From positions 1-34,297 of the forward strand of contig JAIVJS010000041.1 in NCBI GenBank assembly GCA_020199905.1: a stretch of DNA of 34,297 nt, read 5' to 3'. The position numbers and the translations under genes are program-made. Shown here piece after piece: positions 7,034 to 15,154 of the stretch. The stretch is from Acidobacteriota bacterium. Lineage in GTDB: Bacteria; Acidobacteriota; Thermoanaerobaculia; UBA5066; Gp7-AA6. How positions within the stretch are numbered: position 1 is the stretch's first letter; each line of letters starts with the position of its first letter. Under the pieces are notes generated by a model, which had not been told where the DNA came from, did no database searches, and saw only the letters and a list, made by a program, of their open reading frames with translations.

Positions 7034-9628
7034 TCAGGAACGTCGGGACGGCGTTCCAATCAGCTTCTGAAACTCGGGAAGGGCGCGTAGCTCCGCGAAT
7101 TCAGGCTCGCGGGCGATGTGCGCGGTGCCATAGCCGGCGTCGATCGCGCGGCGAAGCCACTCGATGGCAGCGGCACGCTCTCCGGACACGGCGGCCACGA
7201 CTGCGGCGTCGTACATGACGTCTGGATCCCGGGGCGCGATCCCGAGCGCGGCCTTGAGGTCGAGGCCCGCTTCCCGAGTCCGGCCCGATTTAGCCAGACA
7301 GCGGGCACGCATCGAGTAGACCCCCGCCTCCCGCGGGCTGACTACGAGTTCCAGGTTACCGAGCTGGATCGCCCGCGCGTAGGCTCCATCGGCCTTCGTC
7401 CGCTGGCCCGGAGCCCAGTGGTACGCATCTCCCAGATTTGCCCAGAGAAGAGGGTTCGAGGGTGTTAGTTCGACGGCTTTTTCGAATGAGCGCGCAGCTT
7501 CAACATACTGTCCGAGGAAGTACTGAAGCGTTCCGAGGTTTGAAAACGCCCCGCTCGTGGGCTCCCGCGCTATCGATCTCTCATACGCCACTTTCGCCTC
7601 GTCGAAACGGCCGAGGAGGTCGAGAACCCCTCCCAGATTCGTGTAACCGCGAGCCACCTCGGGCTGCAGTTGGGTCACGCGCTGGAACATCGCAGCCGAC
7701 TCCGCGTACCGTCCCCGGCCCGCGTAGAATGCGCCGAACTTGTTGTAGCCCGCCCAATGGTTGGGCTGGAGAGCTATCGCGCGGCGGTAGGTTGATTCCG
7801 CGACTACGGGGTTTCCTGCCGAGTCCTCAGCGCGGGCGAGACCAAGAAGGGCGTCGTAGTTGTTCGGCTGCCGCGAGAGCGCGCGGCGAAACGCGGCGGC
7901 GGCCTCCTGTGGCTTCCCCGTGCGGATGAACAGCTCCCCCGTCGTCGTCGCGACCTCAGGAAGGTCGGGAGCGAGCTCACGGGCGCGCGAGACGGCTGCG
8001 GTTGCCTTATCAGCCCAACTCTTCTCGCGCTTCAGGTTGTACTCGTAGAGGTAAGCGCGCCCGAGCGCCGACTGCACCAGCCCGGAGGTCGGACGCTGGG
8101 CTGCCAGTGGCTCCAGCACTGCGATCGCCCGTTCGACGCTCGTCGCCTGGTCGTACCGTTGCAGAAGACCGAGTGCTTCGATGTAGCGTTCCTGCTCCGC
8201 TGCAGTCTCCAGGCCGGAGGGGACGGGCGTCCGAGACGTTTTCGCCGCCAGATCGAGTCCGGTTGCCACCCTCTCGGTCAAGTCGTCCTGCAAGGCGAAG
8301 AGATCGGAAGAATTTCCCGTCACCTGCCCACCTGTCAGTTGAACGCCGTTCGAAGCATTCAGGACCGAATAAGTGATCCGGACGCGCGAAGCCTCGCGCT
8401 GTATCGTGCAGCGCAGCACCAGGTTCGCCCCCAGACTCCTGGCCACCTGGAGAGGATCTTTCTGGCGATCGGAGGCCGCGATCGAGGCCGCCGGTGTGAC
8501 GACCTGCACTCCGGCGACCTGGTTCAGGCGCGCGCTCACTGTCTCCACAAACCCGTCTCCCTGCAATTGTCCCTGAGTGGTGCCGCTCAAGTCCTTGAAT
8601 GGAAGTACGACGAGATACTTCGAGTCCGGCGCCCGGGTTCGATCCGACCTGCCGAGGAGTCTGAAGCCCACCCAGGTACCGATCCCGACGAGCGCGAGGA
8701 GTGCTACCGCGATGATGGCGGCACGGGATCGCTCGCGCCGGGGTTTGTCGGCGGCGACCTCCCCGGAAGCGGTTTCAATCCCCGGCTCCAGCTCCAGCCG
8801 GGCGTCGCCGATGTCGCGCAGGCGCTCGTTCGCGTCCTTCTTCAGGCATCGCACCAGCAGGTCTCGAACGCGCGGCGGCGTCTGTTTCGGCAGGCGGCTC
8901 CAGTCAGGCTCCGCGGTCAGGATGGCGGCGAGGACGTCGGAGATCGTCTCGCCCTGGAAAATCCGCCAGCCCGTCAGCATTTCGTACAGGACGCAGCCGA
9001 ACGCCCAGATGTCCGTGCGCTTGTCGACCGCTTTCCCCCGCGCCTGCTCCGGGCTCATGAACTCGGCGGTCCCGAGAATGACGCCCGGGCGCGTCTGGTC
9101 GAGCAGCATGGTCGGCGACCGGGAGGTGTCGCCCGTCTCGATCTTCGAATCCATCGCCTTGGCGAGCCCGAGGTCGAGGACCTTAACCTTGCCGTCCGGC
9201 GTCACCTTGATGTTGGCGGGCTTGAGGTCCCGGTGGACGATCCCCTTTTCGTGCGCCGCCTCGAGCGCCTCCGCGATCTGCCGCGCCAGGCGCAGCGCGT
9301 CGGGCATCGCGAGGGGGCCCCGCGCGAGCTGCTCGGCCAGCGTCTCGCCCGGAACGAGCTCCATCACGATGTATCGCATGGGCCCCGCCTGCTCGAGGCC
9401 GTAGATGGCGGCGAGGCCGGGGTGATTGATGGAAGCGAGCAGGCGCGCCTCCCGCTCGAACCGCGCGAGGCGACCTTCCTCCTCGGCGAAAATCTCGGGC
9501 AGGATCTTGATCGCGACTTCGCGGCCGAGGCGAGTGTCGTTCGCCCGGTAAACCTCCCCCATTCCGCCCGCGCCCAGCGGGCCGAGAACTTCGAAGGACC
9601 CGAGGCGAGTGCCGGCCGCGAGGCTCAT
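7034..9628 (-). CDS. Membrane Ser/Thr protein kinase with TolB/FlgO-like and TPR sensor region
   Basis: A protein of 864 residues. The kinase domain spans about 10-275: Gly loop LGAGGMG (18-24), Lys41, HRDLKP (132-137), DLG in place of DFG (152-154) and SPEQ in the activation segment. One membrane helix (303-326) separates it from an extracytoplasmic part that starts YLVVLPFKDLSG, the TolB/FlgO-like fold often found with bacterial cyclase and kinase sensors (about 337-460). At least eight TPR units follow (480-864). The organisation is typical of Acidobacteriota Pkn2-like kinases. The extracytoplasmic half presumably binds a protein partner or ligand. There is no Shine-Dalgarno; a TATAGAAT box lies about 12 bp upstream of ATG 9628. 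Confidence 0.93.
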   Translation of the reverse strand: MSLAAGTRLGSFEVLGPLGAGGMGEVYRANDTRLGREVAIKILPEIFAEEEGRLARFEREARLLASINHPGLAAIYGLEQAGPMRYIVMELVPGETLAEQLARGPLAMPDALRLARQIAEALEAAHEKGIVHRDLKPANIKVTPDGKVKVLDLGLAKAMDSKIETGDTSRSPTMLLDQTRPGVILGTAEFMSPEQARGKAVDKRTDIWAFGCVLYEMLTGWRIFQGETISDVLAAILTAEPDWSRLPKQTPPRVRDLLVRCLKKDANERLRDIGDARLELEPGIETASGEVAADKPRRERSRAAIIAVALLALVGIGTWVGFRLLGRSDRTRAPDSKYLVVLPFKDLSGTTQGQLQGDGFVETVSARLNQVAGVQVVTPAASIAASDRQKDPLQVARSLGANLVLRCTIQREASRVRITYSVLNASNGVQLTGGQVTGNSSDLFALQDDLTERVATGLDLAAKTSRTPVPSGLETAAEQERYIEALGLLQRYDQATSVERAIAVLEPLAAQRPTSGLVQSALGRAYLYEYNLKREKSWADKATAAVSRARELAPDLPEVATTTGELFIRTGKPQEAAAAFRRALSRQPNNYDALLGLARAEDSAGNPVVAESTYRRAIALQPNHWAGYNKFGAFYAGRGRYAESAAMFQRVTQLQPEVARGYTNLGGVLDLLGRFDEAKVAYERSIAREPTSGAFSNLGTLQYFLGQYVEAARSFEKAVELTPSNPLLWANLGDAYHWAPGQRTKADGAYARAIQLGNLELVVSPREAGVYSMRARCLAKSGRTREAGLDLKAALGIAPRDPDVMYDAAVVAAVSGERAAAIEWLRRAIDAGYGTAHIAREPEFAELRALPEFQKLIGTPSRRS

Positions 9629-9712
9629 GAACTTGCGGGGATTCTATAGTTTAAACATTCTCGGGTCTCCGGCCCGGCGGCCCGGCCTCCCCCGTGGCCC
9701 GGCCCCGTCGGC

Positions 9713-10341
9713 CTACTGCGAAGGGACGCGGGAGGCGCGGGCAACTGCCTCGAACTTCTCCTCGAGGTCTTTGGGATCCATCGGCTCCTGCTTCGTGTCC
9801 GACTTCATCTTCCCATCGACCTGAAAGCTTTCCCGATGGCTTTCGGGGGGGTGCGCCTGGTCGTACTCGACCGTGAAGATCGGGTCCTGTGCGCTCTGCG
9901 CCAGCCCCCGCACGCCGGGTCCCACGTTGGAGTGCGGGTCCGAGACGCCGCCGGCGACCTCCGCGCGGTCCGAGTTCATCGATCCCACGTTCTCGCGTCC
10001 ATTTTTCGTGCCCAGCCGCGGAGGGGGGATCGAACAGGATGATGACCTTCCCGCGCAGGGTCTCGGACCCCCGCTTCTTTCCCGGAGGAGAAGTACTTGT
10101 CGGCGACCGCGATCCGCCCGCGGAGCATTGGCTCGAACTCGGTACCCCGGTCCGCCAGAGACCGCGCGACGAACTCGCGGGCCTCCTGGTCCGTTCCGAC
10201 GCGCTTCCAGGCGGTCCGCTCCTCCGACGTGAAGTACGCCTCGGGAGACGCCGCCCAGGTCTTCCGGTTCACGGCGTCGTCGGCGGCCGGGAGCGCCGGC
10301 GCGAAGGACGCGAGGACGAGCGCTCCCAGGATCCTTTTCAC
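9713..10341 (-). pseudogene. GWxTD-like secreted protein, two single-base frameshifts
   Basis: Starts at GTG 10341 (AGAAGG upstream) with a signal peptide (ILGALVLASFAPALPA) and a GWxTD-type helical part (YFTSEERTAWKR, FEPMLRGRIAVADKYF). Reading then has to shift one base at a run of five C on the forward strand (10068-10072) to give ETLRGKVIILFDPP, the strand normally following in this family. It shifts again at a run of six G (10023-10028) to reach the last frame (SMNSDRAEVAGGVSDPHSN to ...ARASRVPSQ). With both runs one base shorter the whole is one continuous protein of about 209 residues. It is either a recent pseudogene or two homopolymer sequencing errors. The family call rests on pattern, not search. 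Confidence 0.7.
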
Positions 10342-10527
10342 GGGACCTTCTGTTGTCGCCGGGGAGAAGATTTCACGGCCTGAAAGCGGGGTCCACCGCC
10401 GGGCTTCATCGCTCCCGGTTAAGCGTTACCTCAAGACCGGCGGGATGGCGGTTCCGCCGTATAGGTTTCGGGCATTCGGGGGCGGTCTGTCCCCGCGAAT
10501 CTTCTTTTTAACGATCGAGGAGGGGTG

Positions 10528-11331
10528 ATGAAGAGATACGGAATTCTCCTGTTTGCCCTCTGTCTGTCCGTCGCTTCGGCGATGACGGCGCAGAGTGTCC
10601 CCAATGAGGCCACGGCGGTCACCGGGACCTTTACCGCGGTGCTGCTCGGCTCCAACGAGCCGAATGGAGGCGACCCGATCGCGGTCGGCTTCGCGACGGT
10701 GACGGTCGACGAGTCGGCGAGGACCGTCTCCTTCACGCTCTCCGAGGCCGGCGTCGCCGCGCCGACGGCCGCCCACATCCACCGCGGACCTTCGGGCGTC
10801 AACGGCCAGATCGTCGTGCCGTTCAACTTCCCCTTCAACAACGGCTTCGCGTCGGGCACGGTGACGAACGTCGACGACTCGCTCATCCGCGAGATCGTGG
10901 CAAACCCGTCCAATTTCTACGCGAACATTCACAACGCGCCGTTTCCGGGAGGCGCGATCCGGGGGCAGCTCATGGCCGCGCCGGGGACGACGACCGGCAC
11001 CTGCCTCGCCGACTCGACGACGCTGTGTCTGAACCAGGGCCGCTTCAAGGTCCAGGTGGCGTTCCAGACGGCGACCGCGGCCGGGATCGGAAAGGCGATT
11101 CCCCTGACCGGCGACACGGGCGCCTTCTGGTTCTTCAGCCAGAACAACCTCGAGCTCATGGTCAAGGTGGTGGATGGCCGCGCCGTGAACGGAAAGTTCT
11201 GGTTCTTCTCCGGCGGGCTGTCCGACGTGGGCTACGCGATCACCGTGACGGACCTCACGACAGGGACGGTCCGGACGTACGCCGGGCCGCGGGGCACTCA
11301 GTCGGCGTTGAACGACACATCGGCGTTCTGA
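10528..11331 (+). CDS. Secreted CHRD-domain protein with C-terminal FWFFS domain
   Basis: A protein of 267 residues. ATG at 10528 has GAGGAGG just upstream (a GTG at 10525 is adjacent). The signal peptide is residues 1-21 (LLFALCLSVASAMTAQS). The CHRD domain (about 28-150) has VLLGSNEPNG, TAAHIHRGP, YANIHNAPFPGGAIRGQL. The last 110 residues form a separate domain (CLADSTTLCLNQGRFKVQV, DTGAFWFFSQNNLELMVKVVDG, FWFFSGGLSDVGYAITV) that I know as a frequent C-terminal module of secreted Acidobacteriota proteins. CHRD domains are named from chordin and are common in secreted bacterial proteins; ligand unknown. A strong terminator follows at 11354. Confidence 0.85.
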   Translation: MKRYGILLFALCLSVASAMTAQSVPNEATAVTGTFTAVLLGSNEPNGGDPIAVGFATVTVDESARTVSFTLSEAGVAAPTAAHIHRGPSGVNGQIVVPFNFPFNNGFASGTVTNVDDSLIREIVANPSNFYANIHNAPFPGGAIRGQLMAAPGTTTGTCLADSTTLCLNQGRFKVQVAFQTATAAGIGKAIPLTGDTGAFWFFSQNNLELMVKVVDGRAVNGKFWFFSGGLSDVGYAITVTDLTTGTVRTYAGPRGTQSALNDTSAF

Positions 11332-11353
11332 CGTCCGCTGCCTCCATGACGGG

Positions 11354-11386
11354 AAAAGCCGCCGGGCGACCGGCGGCTTTTCTTTT
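11354..11386 (+). terminator. Intrinsic terminator after the CHRD gene
   Basis: A 12-bp perfect stem (11354-11365 with 11370-11381), 4-nt loop, stem ending in TTTT followed by CTTTT. The A-rich 5' side also gives it a T run on the reverse strand, so it can serve the convergent Nramp gene. Confidence 0.88.
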
Positions 11387-11411
11387 CGGGCCGGGGAGAC
11401 GGTGGCCCGCG

Positions 11412-12683
11412 CTAGAAAACGAACATTCCGATCGCCGCGGCGAACATCACGGCGGTCGTTACGCCGACCACCACGCGGGAAAGAGTCGAGCTGGGCTGGC
11501 CGCACATCACCTTCCGGTCGCACGCGACGATCAGAATCGCAATGAGAAGAAAGGGCGCGAGGAGCCCGTTCACGATCGCGCTCCAGTACAGCGCCCGGAT
11601 CGGATTGACGTCGGCAAAATCGAGGACGATCCCCGCCGCGGTCGACAGCACCACGACGGCATAGAAGTAGCGGGCGTTGCGAAGGTGCTGATCCAGCCCG
11701 AAGGCCCAGTCGAACGTCTCCGCAAACGCATACGCCGCGGACCCGGACAGCGTCGGTATGGCGAGAAGCCCGACGCCGATCACGCCCGCCGCGTAGAGCG
11801 CCGCGGCGAACCTGCCCGCGAACGGCGTCAGGGCCTCGGCGGCCTGGCGAGAGGTCTCGATGTGGGTGATCCCGTGATGGTGCAGCGTCAACGCGGTGGT
11901 GAGGATGATGAAGAACATCACCAGGTTCGAGAAGAACGTCCCCACGCCGACGTCGAGCCGCCGATCCGCGATTTCCTTTTTCGTCGCGCCCTGACGGTCC
12001 ACCAGCATGCGTCTCCCCATCGCGTTCTCTTCTTCGACTTCCTGCGCCGCCTGCCAGAAGAAGAGGTACGGGCTGATGGTCGTGCCGAGAATCGCGACGA
12101 GGCCCGCCCACGCCTCGCGGCTCGCGGGGATGGCCGGGAGGAAGGCCTCGCGGGCGACCTCGGACCAGTTCACTCCCACCTTGAGCGCTGTCACGATGTA
12201 GGCGAACAGGACCAGCGCAAGCCACTTCAGGATCCTGGCAATCTGAAAATAGCGAAGCCGGATGGTCGCCCACGCGATGCCGGCGCCGAACGCGACCACG
12301 AAGAAATGAGAGTTCACGCCCGACAGCATCTCCGCGGCGTCCGCCATCCCGGAGAGATCCGCGGCGATATTGATGGTGTTCGCGATCAGAAGGGCGACGG
12401 AGAAGATGATCAGAATCCATCGGGGAAACTTCTGCTTCATGGCGCCCGCGAGCCCGCGGCCCGTGACCATCCCGATCCGCGCGCACATCATCTGGACGGC
12501 ACCCATGAGGGGCCACGTCAGCGAGGCGGTCCACAGGAGCGATGTTCCCAGCTGCGCGCCGGTGACCGAATACGTCGCGACACCGGAGGGATCGTCATCG
12601 GCCGCGCCCGTGACGAGCCCGGGGCCGAGCGCCGAAAAGAAGCGGCGGACGAGAGGCTGTCTCTTCGGCCGGCTCTTCTTCAT
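11412..12683 (-). CDS. Nramp-related divalent metal transporter (DPSG clade)
   Basis: A protein of 423 residues from ATG 12683 (MKKSRPKRQPLVRRFF); the frame is open to 12803, but that extension overlaps the divergent kinase. Eleven or so membrane helices are visible. Helix 1 carries DDDPSGVATYSVTGAQLG where classical Nramp transporters have DPGN. Helix 6 has GTTISPYLFFWQA where they have the metal-binding MPH motif. The protein is therefore in the SLC11 fold but in an outlying clade whose ion is uncertain; some outlying SLC11 clades carry Mg2+ instead of Mn2+/Fe2+. A cytoplasmic His/charged loop is present (EVEEENAMGRR...). A weak AAGG is the only ribosome site. Confidence 0.85.
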   Translation of the reverse strand: MKKSRPKRQPLVRRFFSALGPGLVTGAADDDPSGVATYSVTGAQLGTSLLWTASLTWPLMGAVQMMCARIGMVTGRGLAGAMKQKFPRWILIIFSVALLIANTINIAADLSGMADAAEMLSGVNSHFFVVAFGAGIAWATIRLRYFQIARILKWLALVLFAYIVTALKVGVNWSEVAREAFLPAIPASREAWAGLVAILGTTISPYLFFWQAAQEVEEENAMGRRMLVDRQGATKKEIADRRLDVGVGTFFSNLVMFFIILTTALTLHHHGITHIETSRQAAEALTPFAGRFAAALYAAGVIGVGLLAIPTLSGSAAYAFAETFDWAFGLDQHLRNARYFYAVVVLSTAAGIVLDFADVNPIRALYWSAIVNGLLAPFLLIAILIVACDRKVMCGQPSSTLSRVVVGVTTAVMFAAAIGMFVF

Positions 12684-12801
12684 GAAGTCGCCTTGTACCT
12701 CAATTGCAGCTCCGGCCGGCGCGGCCGCCGGCTCGCCGGACGGGGCTTCGAACGCGTCCAAAACGGGCCATTTTCGGCAGATGGTACGCTTTCGTATATT
12801 C

Positions 12802-13815
12802 ATGGACTCCTCCCGGGGGGATTCGCCGCCCGCTGGGCCCGATGCGGCCCGCGATCAGGGGCGAGCGGATCGGGACGACCGTCTGCGCGAAGAGCGCCTG
12901 CGCGCGGACCTCGCCGCCGACCCCCCGGCCGCATCGGAGGGCCAGCCGGCCCGCGAGCTGCGCCGGTCTTCGGCGGACGCGATCCAGGCGGAGCGTCTTT
13001 CTTCCGACGCGGCCCTCGACGACGAACGCCGAGAGTCCGACCGGCGGTCCGTTCGGGACGGCATCGTTCAGAAGACGGAGGTCGGCAGGATCCAGGGGCT
13101 GCTCGACACCGAGTCTCTGGCGTTGTCCGACGCCATCGGCGCATTGAATCTGAGGGACGAATTTCTCGCCATCGTCAGCCACGATCTCAGAAACCCCCTC
13201 AACGCGATCTCGCTGAACGCCCGTCTTGTCGCCCGGCATGCCGCCGGCGAAGGCTCGCTCGCCCGCATCGCCGTGGCGCTCGCGGAGTCCGTCGTGCAGA
13301 TGGACCGGATCATCTCGGATCTGCTGGACGTGGCGAGCATCGAGGCCGGGAAGCTCTCGGTGCTGCCCCGCCCGGGAGATGCGCGAGGGCCGGTTCGCGA
13401 AGCGATTGGCATGTTCCGCGAGGCGACGTCGGAGCGGTCCGTGTCTCTCGACGCGGCGCTTCCCGAGACCCCCCTGCCCGCGAAGTTCGACGGAGGGCGC
13501 GTCGTTCAGGTTCTGCAGAATCTCCTCGGTAACGCAATCCACTTCACTCCCGAGAACGGACGCATTTCCGTCGCGGCGAAGCGCTCCGGTGAATTCGTCG
13601 CGATCGGCGTCCGGGACAGCGGACCCGGGATCGCCTCGGACCAGATCGGCGTGATCTTCGAGCGGTTCCGTCAGATCGAGAAGCGGGGAAGGAAGGGACT
13701 CGGGCTGGGTCTCTATATTTCGAGGTGCATCGTCCAAGCGCACGGCGGACGCATCTGGGCGGAGAGCTCACCCGGGTGCGGCAGCACCTTCACCTTCACG
13801 CTTCCGGCAGCGTAG
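12802..13815 (+). CDS. Soluble sensor histidine kinase
   Basis: About 337 residues from ATG 12802 (an in-frame ATG at 12781 is the alternative; neither has a Shine-Dalgarno). Residues 1-110 are Arg/Asp/Ala-rich, helical and low in complexity, with no PAS, GAF or membrane segment. The H box is FLAIVSHDLRNPLNAI with phospho-acceptor His127. The HATPase domain follows with the N box LLGNAIHFTPENG, G1 DSGPGI, F box FERFRQ and G2 GLGLGLYI. The protein is complete through the usual GSTFTFTLPAA end. Its 3' end overlaps the convergent receiver gene by 20 bp, which makes that protein a likely phosphotransfer partner (inference). Confidence 0.9.
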   Translation: MDSSRGDSPPAGPDAARDQGRADRDDRLREERLRADLAADPPAASEGQPARELRRSSADAIQAERLSSDAALDDERRESDRRSVRDGIVQKTEVGRIQGLLDTESLALSDAIGALNLRDEFLAIVSHDLRNPLNAISLNARLVARHAAGEGSLARIAVALAESVVQMDRIISDLLDVASIEAGKLSVLPRPGDARGPVREAIGMFREATSERSVSLDAALPETPLPAKFDGGRVVQVLQNLLGNAIHFTPENGRISVAAKRSGEFVAIGVRDSGPGIASDQIGVIFERFRQIEKRGRKGLGLGLYISRCIVQAHGGRIWAESSPGCGSTFTFTLPAA

Positions 13816-14206
13816 ATTCCGGTGCGCAGAATCTCCGGACCTCGCCGAGCAGAGTCTCGCAGTCGATCGGCTTGCGAAGAAATCCGGCGGGACGCAGCGA
13901 CTGCTCGAGGTCGCTCGGCCGGTCCGCCGACAGGATGAGCACCGGGATGCCGCTCAGCACTCCATCCGCCAGCTGCGCGACCCGGAACTCACATCCCCCC
14001 ATGACCGGCATGGAGAGATCCAGCAGCACGAGATCGGGCGCCCCGTTCCGGCGCAGCAGATCGAGCGCTTCCCGGCCGTTGCAGGCGGCCGTCCAATAGA
14101 ATCCTTCGAGCTCCAGGAGGGCGCACAAGGCATTCCGCTGGGCCGGGTCATCCTCGACCACCAAAATGCTCTTCCTGGAGGGAGTGGGGCTCCCCGAATT
14201 CGACAA
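13796..14206 (-). CDS. Single-domain response regulator (receiver)
   Basis: A protein of 136 residues from a TTG at 14206 with AGAGG six bases upstream. It is a complete receiver fold: acidic pair Glu18-Asp19-Asp20 (LVVEDD), phospho-acceptor Asp63 (LLDLSMPVMGG), switch Ser93 (LILSADRP) and Lys112 (FLRKPID). There is no output domain, so it must act by protein contact or as a phosphate shuttle. Its last 20 bp overlap the last 20 bp of the convergent histidine kinase gene. Confidence 0.92.
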   Translation of the reverse strand: MSNSGSPTPSRKSILVVEDDPAQRNALCALLELEGFYWTAACNGREALDLLRRNGAPDLVLLDLSMPVMGGCEFRVAQLADGVLSGIPVLILSADRPSDLEQSLRPAGFLRKPIDCETLLGEVRRFCAPESTLPEA

Positions 14207-14304
14207 GGCGCCTCTTTTCTCTGGAGCAACCCTGTCGCCTGCAAGAGGGCAGCCAAGGCCCCCGACTTCGAGCGGCCGCCGCGGCAGGCGGCGACCCGGG
14301 CCCT

Positions 14305-14333
14305 TTGAGTCGAAGGACCGCCCGGCTTACGAT
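14305..14333 (+). promoter_or_regulatory. Sigma-70-type promoter of the tRNA-Leu gene
   Basis: TTGAGT (14305-14310) and TACGAT (14328-14333) are separated by exactly 17 bp. The expected start falls at about the first base of the tRNA (14341), so the primary transcript would need little or no 5' trimming. Confidence 0.75.
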
Positions 14334-14340
14334 CCGGCGG

Positions 14341-14425
14341 GCGAGAGTGGCGGAACTGGCAGACGCGCGGGACTTAGGATCCCGTGGGGCGACCCGTGAG
14401 GGTTCAAATCCCTCCTCTCGCACCA
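14341..14425 (+). tRNA. tRNA-Leu(UAG)
   Basis: Folds as a class II tRNA: acceptor stem GCGAGAG paired with CTCTCGC, D arm with GGC motif, anticodon stem CGGGA/TCCCG with loop CTTAGGA (anticodon TAG, reads CUN, mainly CUA), long variable arm, T arm GAGGG/CCCTC with loop TTCAAAT, and an encoded 3' ACCA at 14422-14425. The long variable arm and anticodon identify leucine. Confidence 0.97.
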
Positions 14426-14522
14426 GCCTTCCTTCGAGCGAACGTCCGTCGTGCGTGCCCGGGTCGCCGGAAACGGGGGCCTTCGGCGCTGGGAAGGACC
14501 GGAATGCAGGCTGCCGCGATTG

Positions 14523-14729
14523 TTATCGCGGCGACGTGGGCGGGGGCTTAGGGACGTCGGGAAGAAAAACGATCCGGTCCTCGAAGGCAACGAAACGGAC
14601 CCGGTGTTCGTTGATGCAGACCGTCTCGATCTCGACGCCGGACTTGTCGATTCCGTCCGCCTCGACCTTCAAGACCTCCGTCACATGGCAGACGGGGCAC
14701 TGGAAGGCGATCCGAAGTGGCCTGCGCAT
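14523..14729 (-). CDS. Small CxxC protein of unknown function
   Basis: A protein of 68 residues. ATG at 14729 has GGAGA eight bases upstream. A single CPVC pair near residues 11-14 is followed by two or three beta-strand-like segments (TEVLKVEADG, VEIETVCINEHRVRFVAFEDRIVFLP) and a Pro-rich end. It could be a metal-binding ribbon completed by Cys38 and His42, but this is not a known family to me. It lies directly downstream of a degenerate TPR gene on the same strand. A perfect 8-bp hairpin (14513-14532) overlaps its stop codon. Confidence 0.6.
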   Translation of the reverse strand: MRRPLRIAFQCPVCHVTEVLKVEADGIDKSGVEIETVCINEHRVRFVAFEDRIVFLPDVPKPPPTSPR

Positions 14730-15081
14730 TGATGGGGTCTCCGGCCGAAGTTTCGGGCCGCTGGACCGAGGCGTCGGTACGGCACCGCGCGGAAGGATTC
14801 CCTGCGAGAGAGAGCGAGCTGCCACGTCCCGGTCCCCGCTCGAGCGCGCGCCACGCCCTCTCGTTGCGCGGCTCCCGCGACACGACCTCTTCCAGGATCT
14901 TCGCGGCGCCTGCCGCGTCCCCCCCGCCTGGAGCCTCGCCATCGCGGCGGGGATCCCCGGAGACGCCGGAGTCGGCGGAGCCGGATCGCCCGCGCTCGCG
15001 CCGGTGTCTCTCATCCGCGATGCCAGGGTCCCCCGCTGCCAGGGCGAGAACGACGATGCCGGTCAGGCGGCGGTTACGCAT
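14730..15081 (-). pseudogene. Degenerate TPR lipoprotein or secreted protein gene
   Basis: A strong start remains: ATG 15081 with GGAGG five bases upstream, followed by the signal-like MRNRRLTGIVVLALAAG. The frame then fails at a forward-strand run of five C (15030-15034). One base less gives TLASRMRDTGASAGDPAPP to AAMARLQAG. A second break at a run of seven C (14919-14925) restores DAAGAAKILEEVVSREPRN and ERAWRAL, a clear TPR helix pair. After that no frame continues the repeat, so the 3' part is missing. This is a pseudogene, or homopolymer errors plus a deletion. Boundaries at the 3' side are approximate. Confidence 0.6.
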
Positions 15082-15154
15082 CCGGACCTCCGTGGGGAGC
15101 ACGCTACGGAACGGATCCGGAGGCGGCTATCAGGATCCTGCTCGGGCGCTCCAC

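Noticed and set aside
10342..10524. Riboswitch in the leader of the CHRD gene
   Set aside because: Only small GC hairpins (GGCGG-TT-CCGCC) are visible; no known riboswitch core could be recognised.
12684..12803. N-terminal extension of the Nramp-related protein
   Set aside because: It would overlap the start of the divergent histidine kinase and reads as Ala/Pro-rich sequence with no membrane character.
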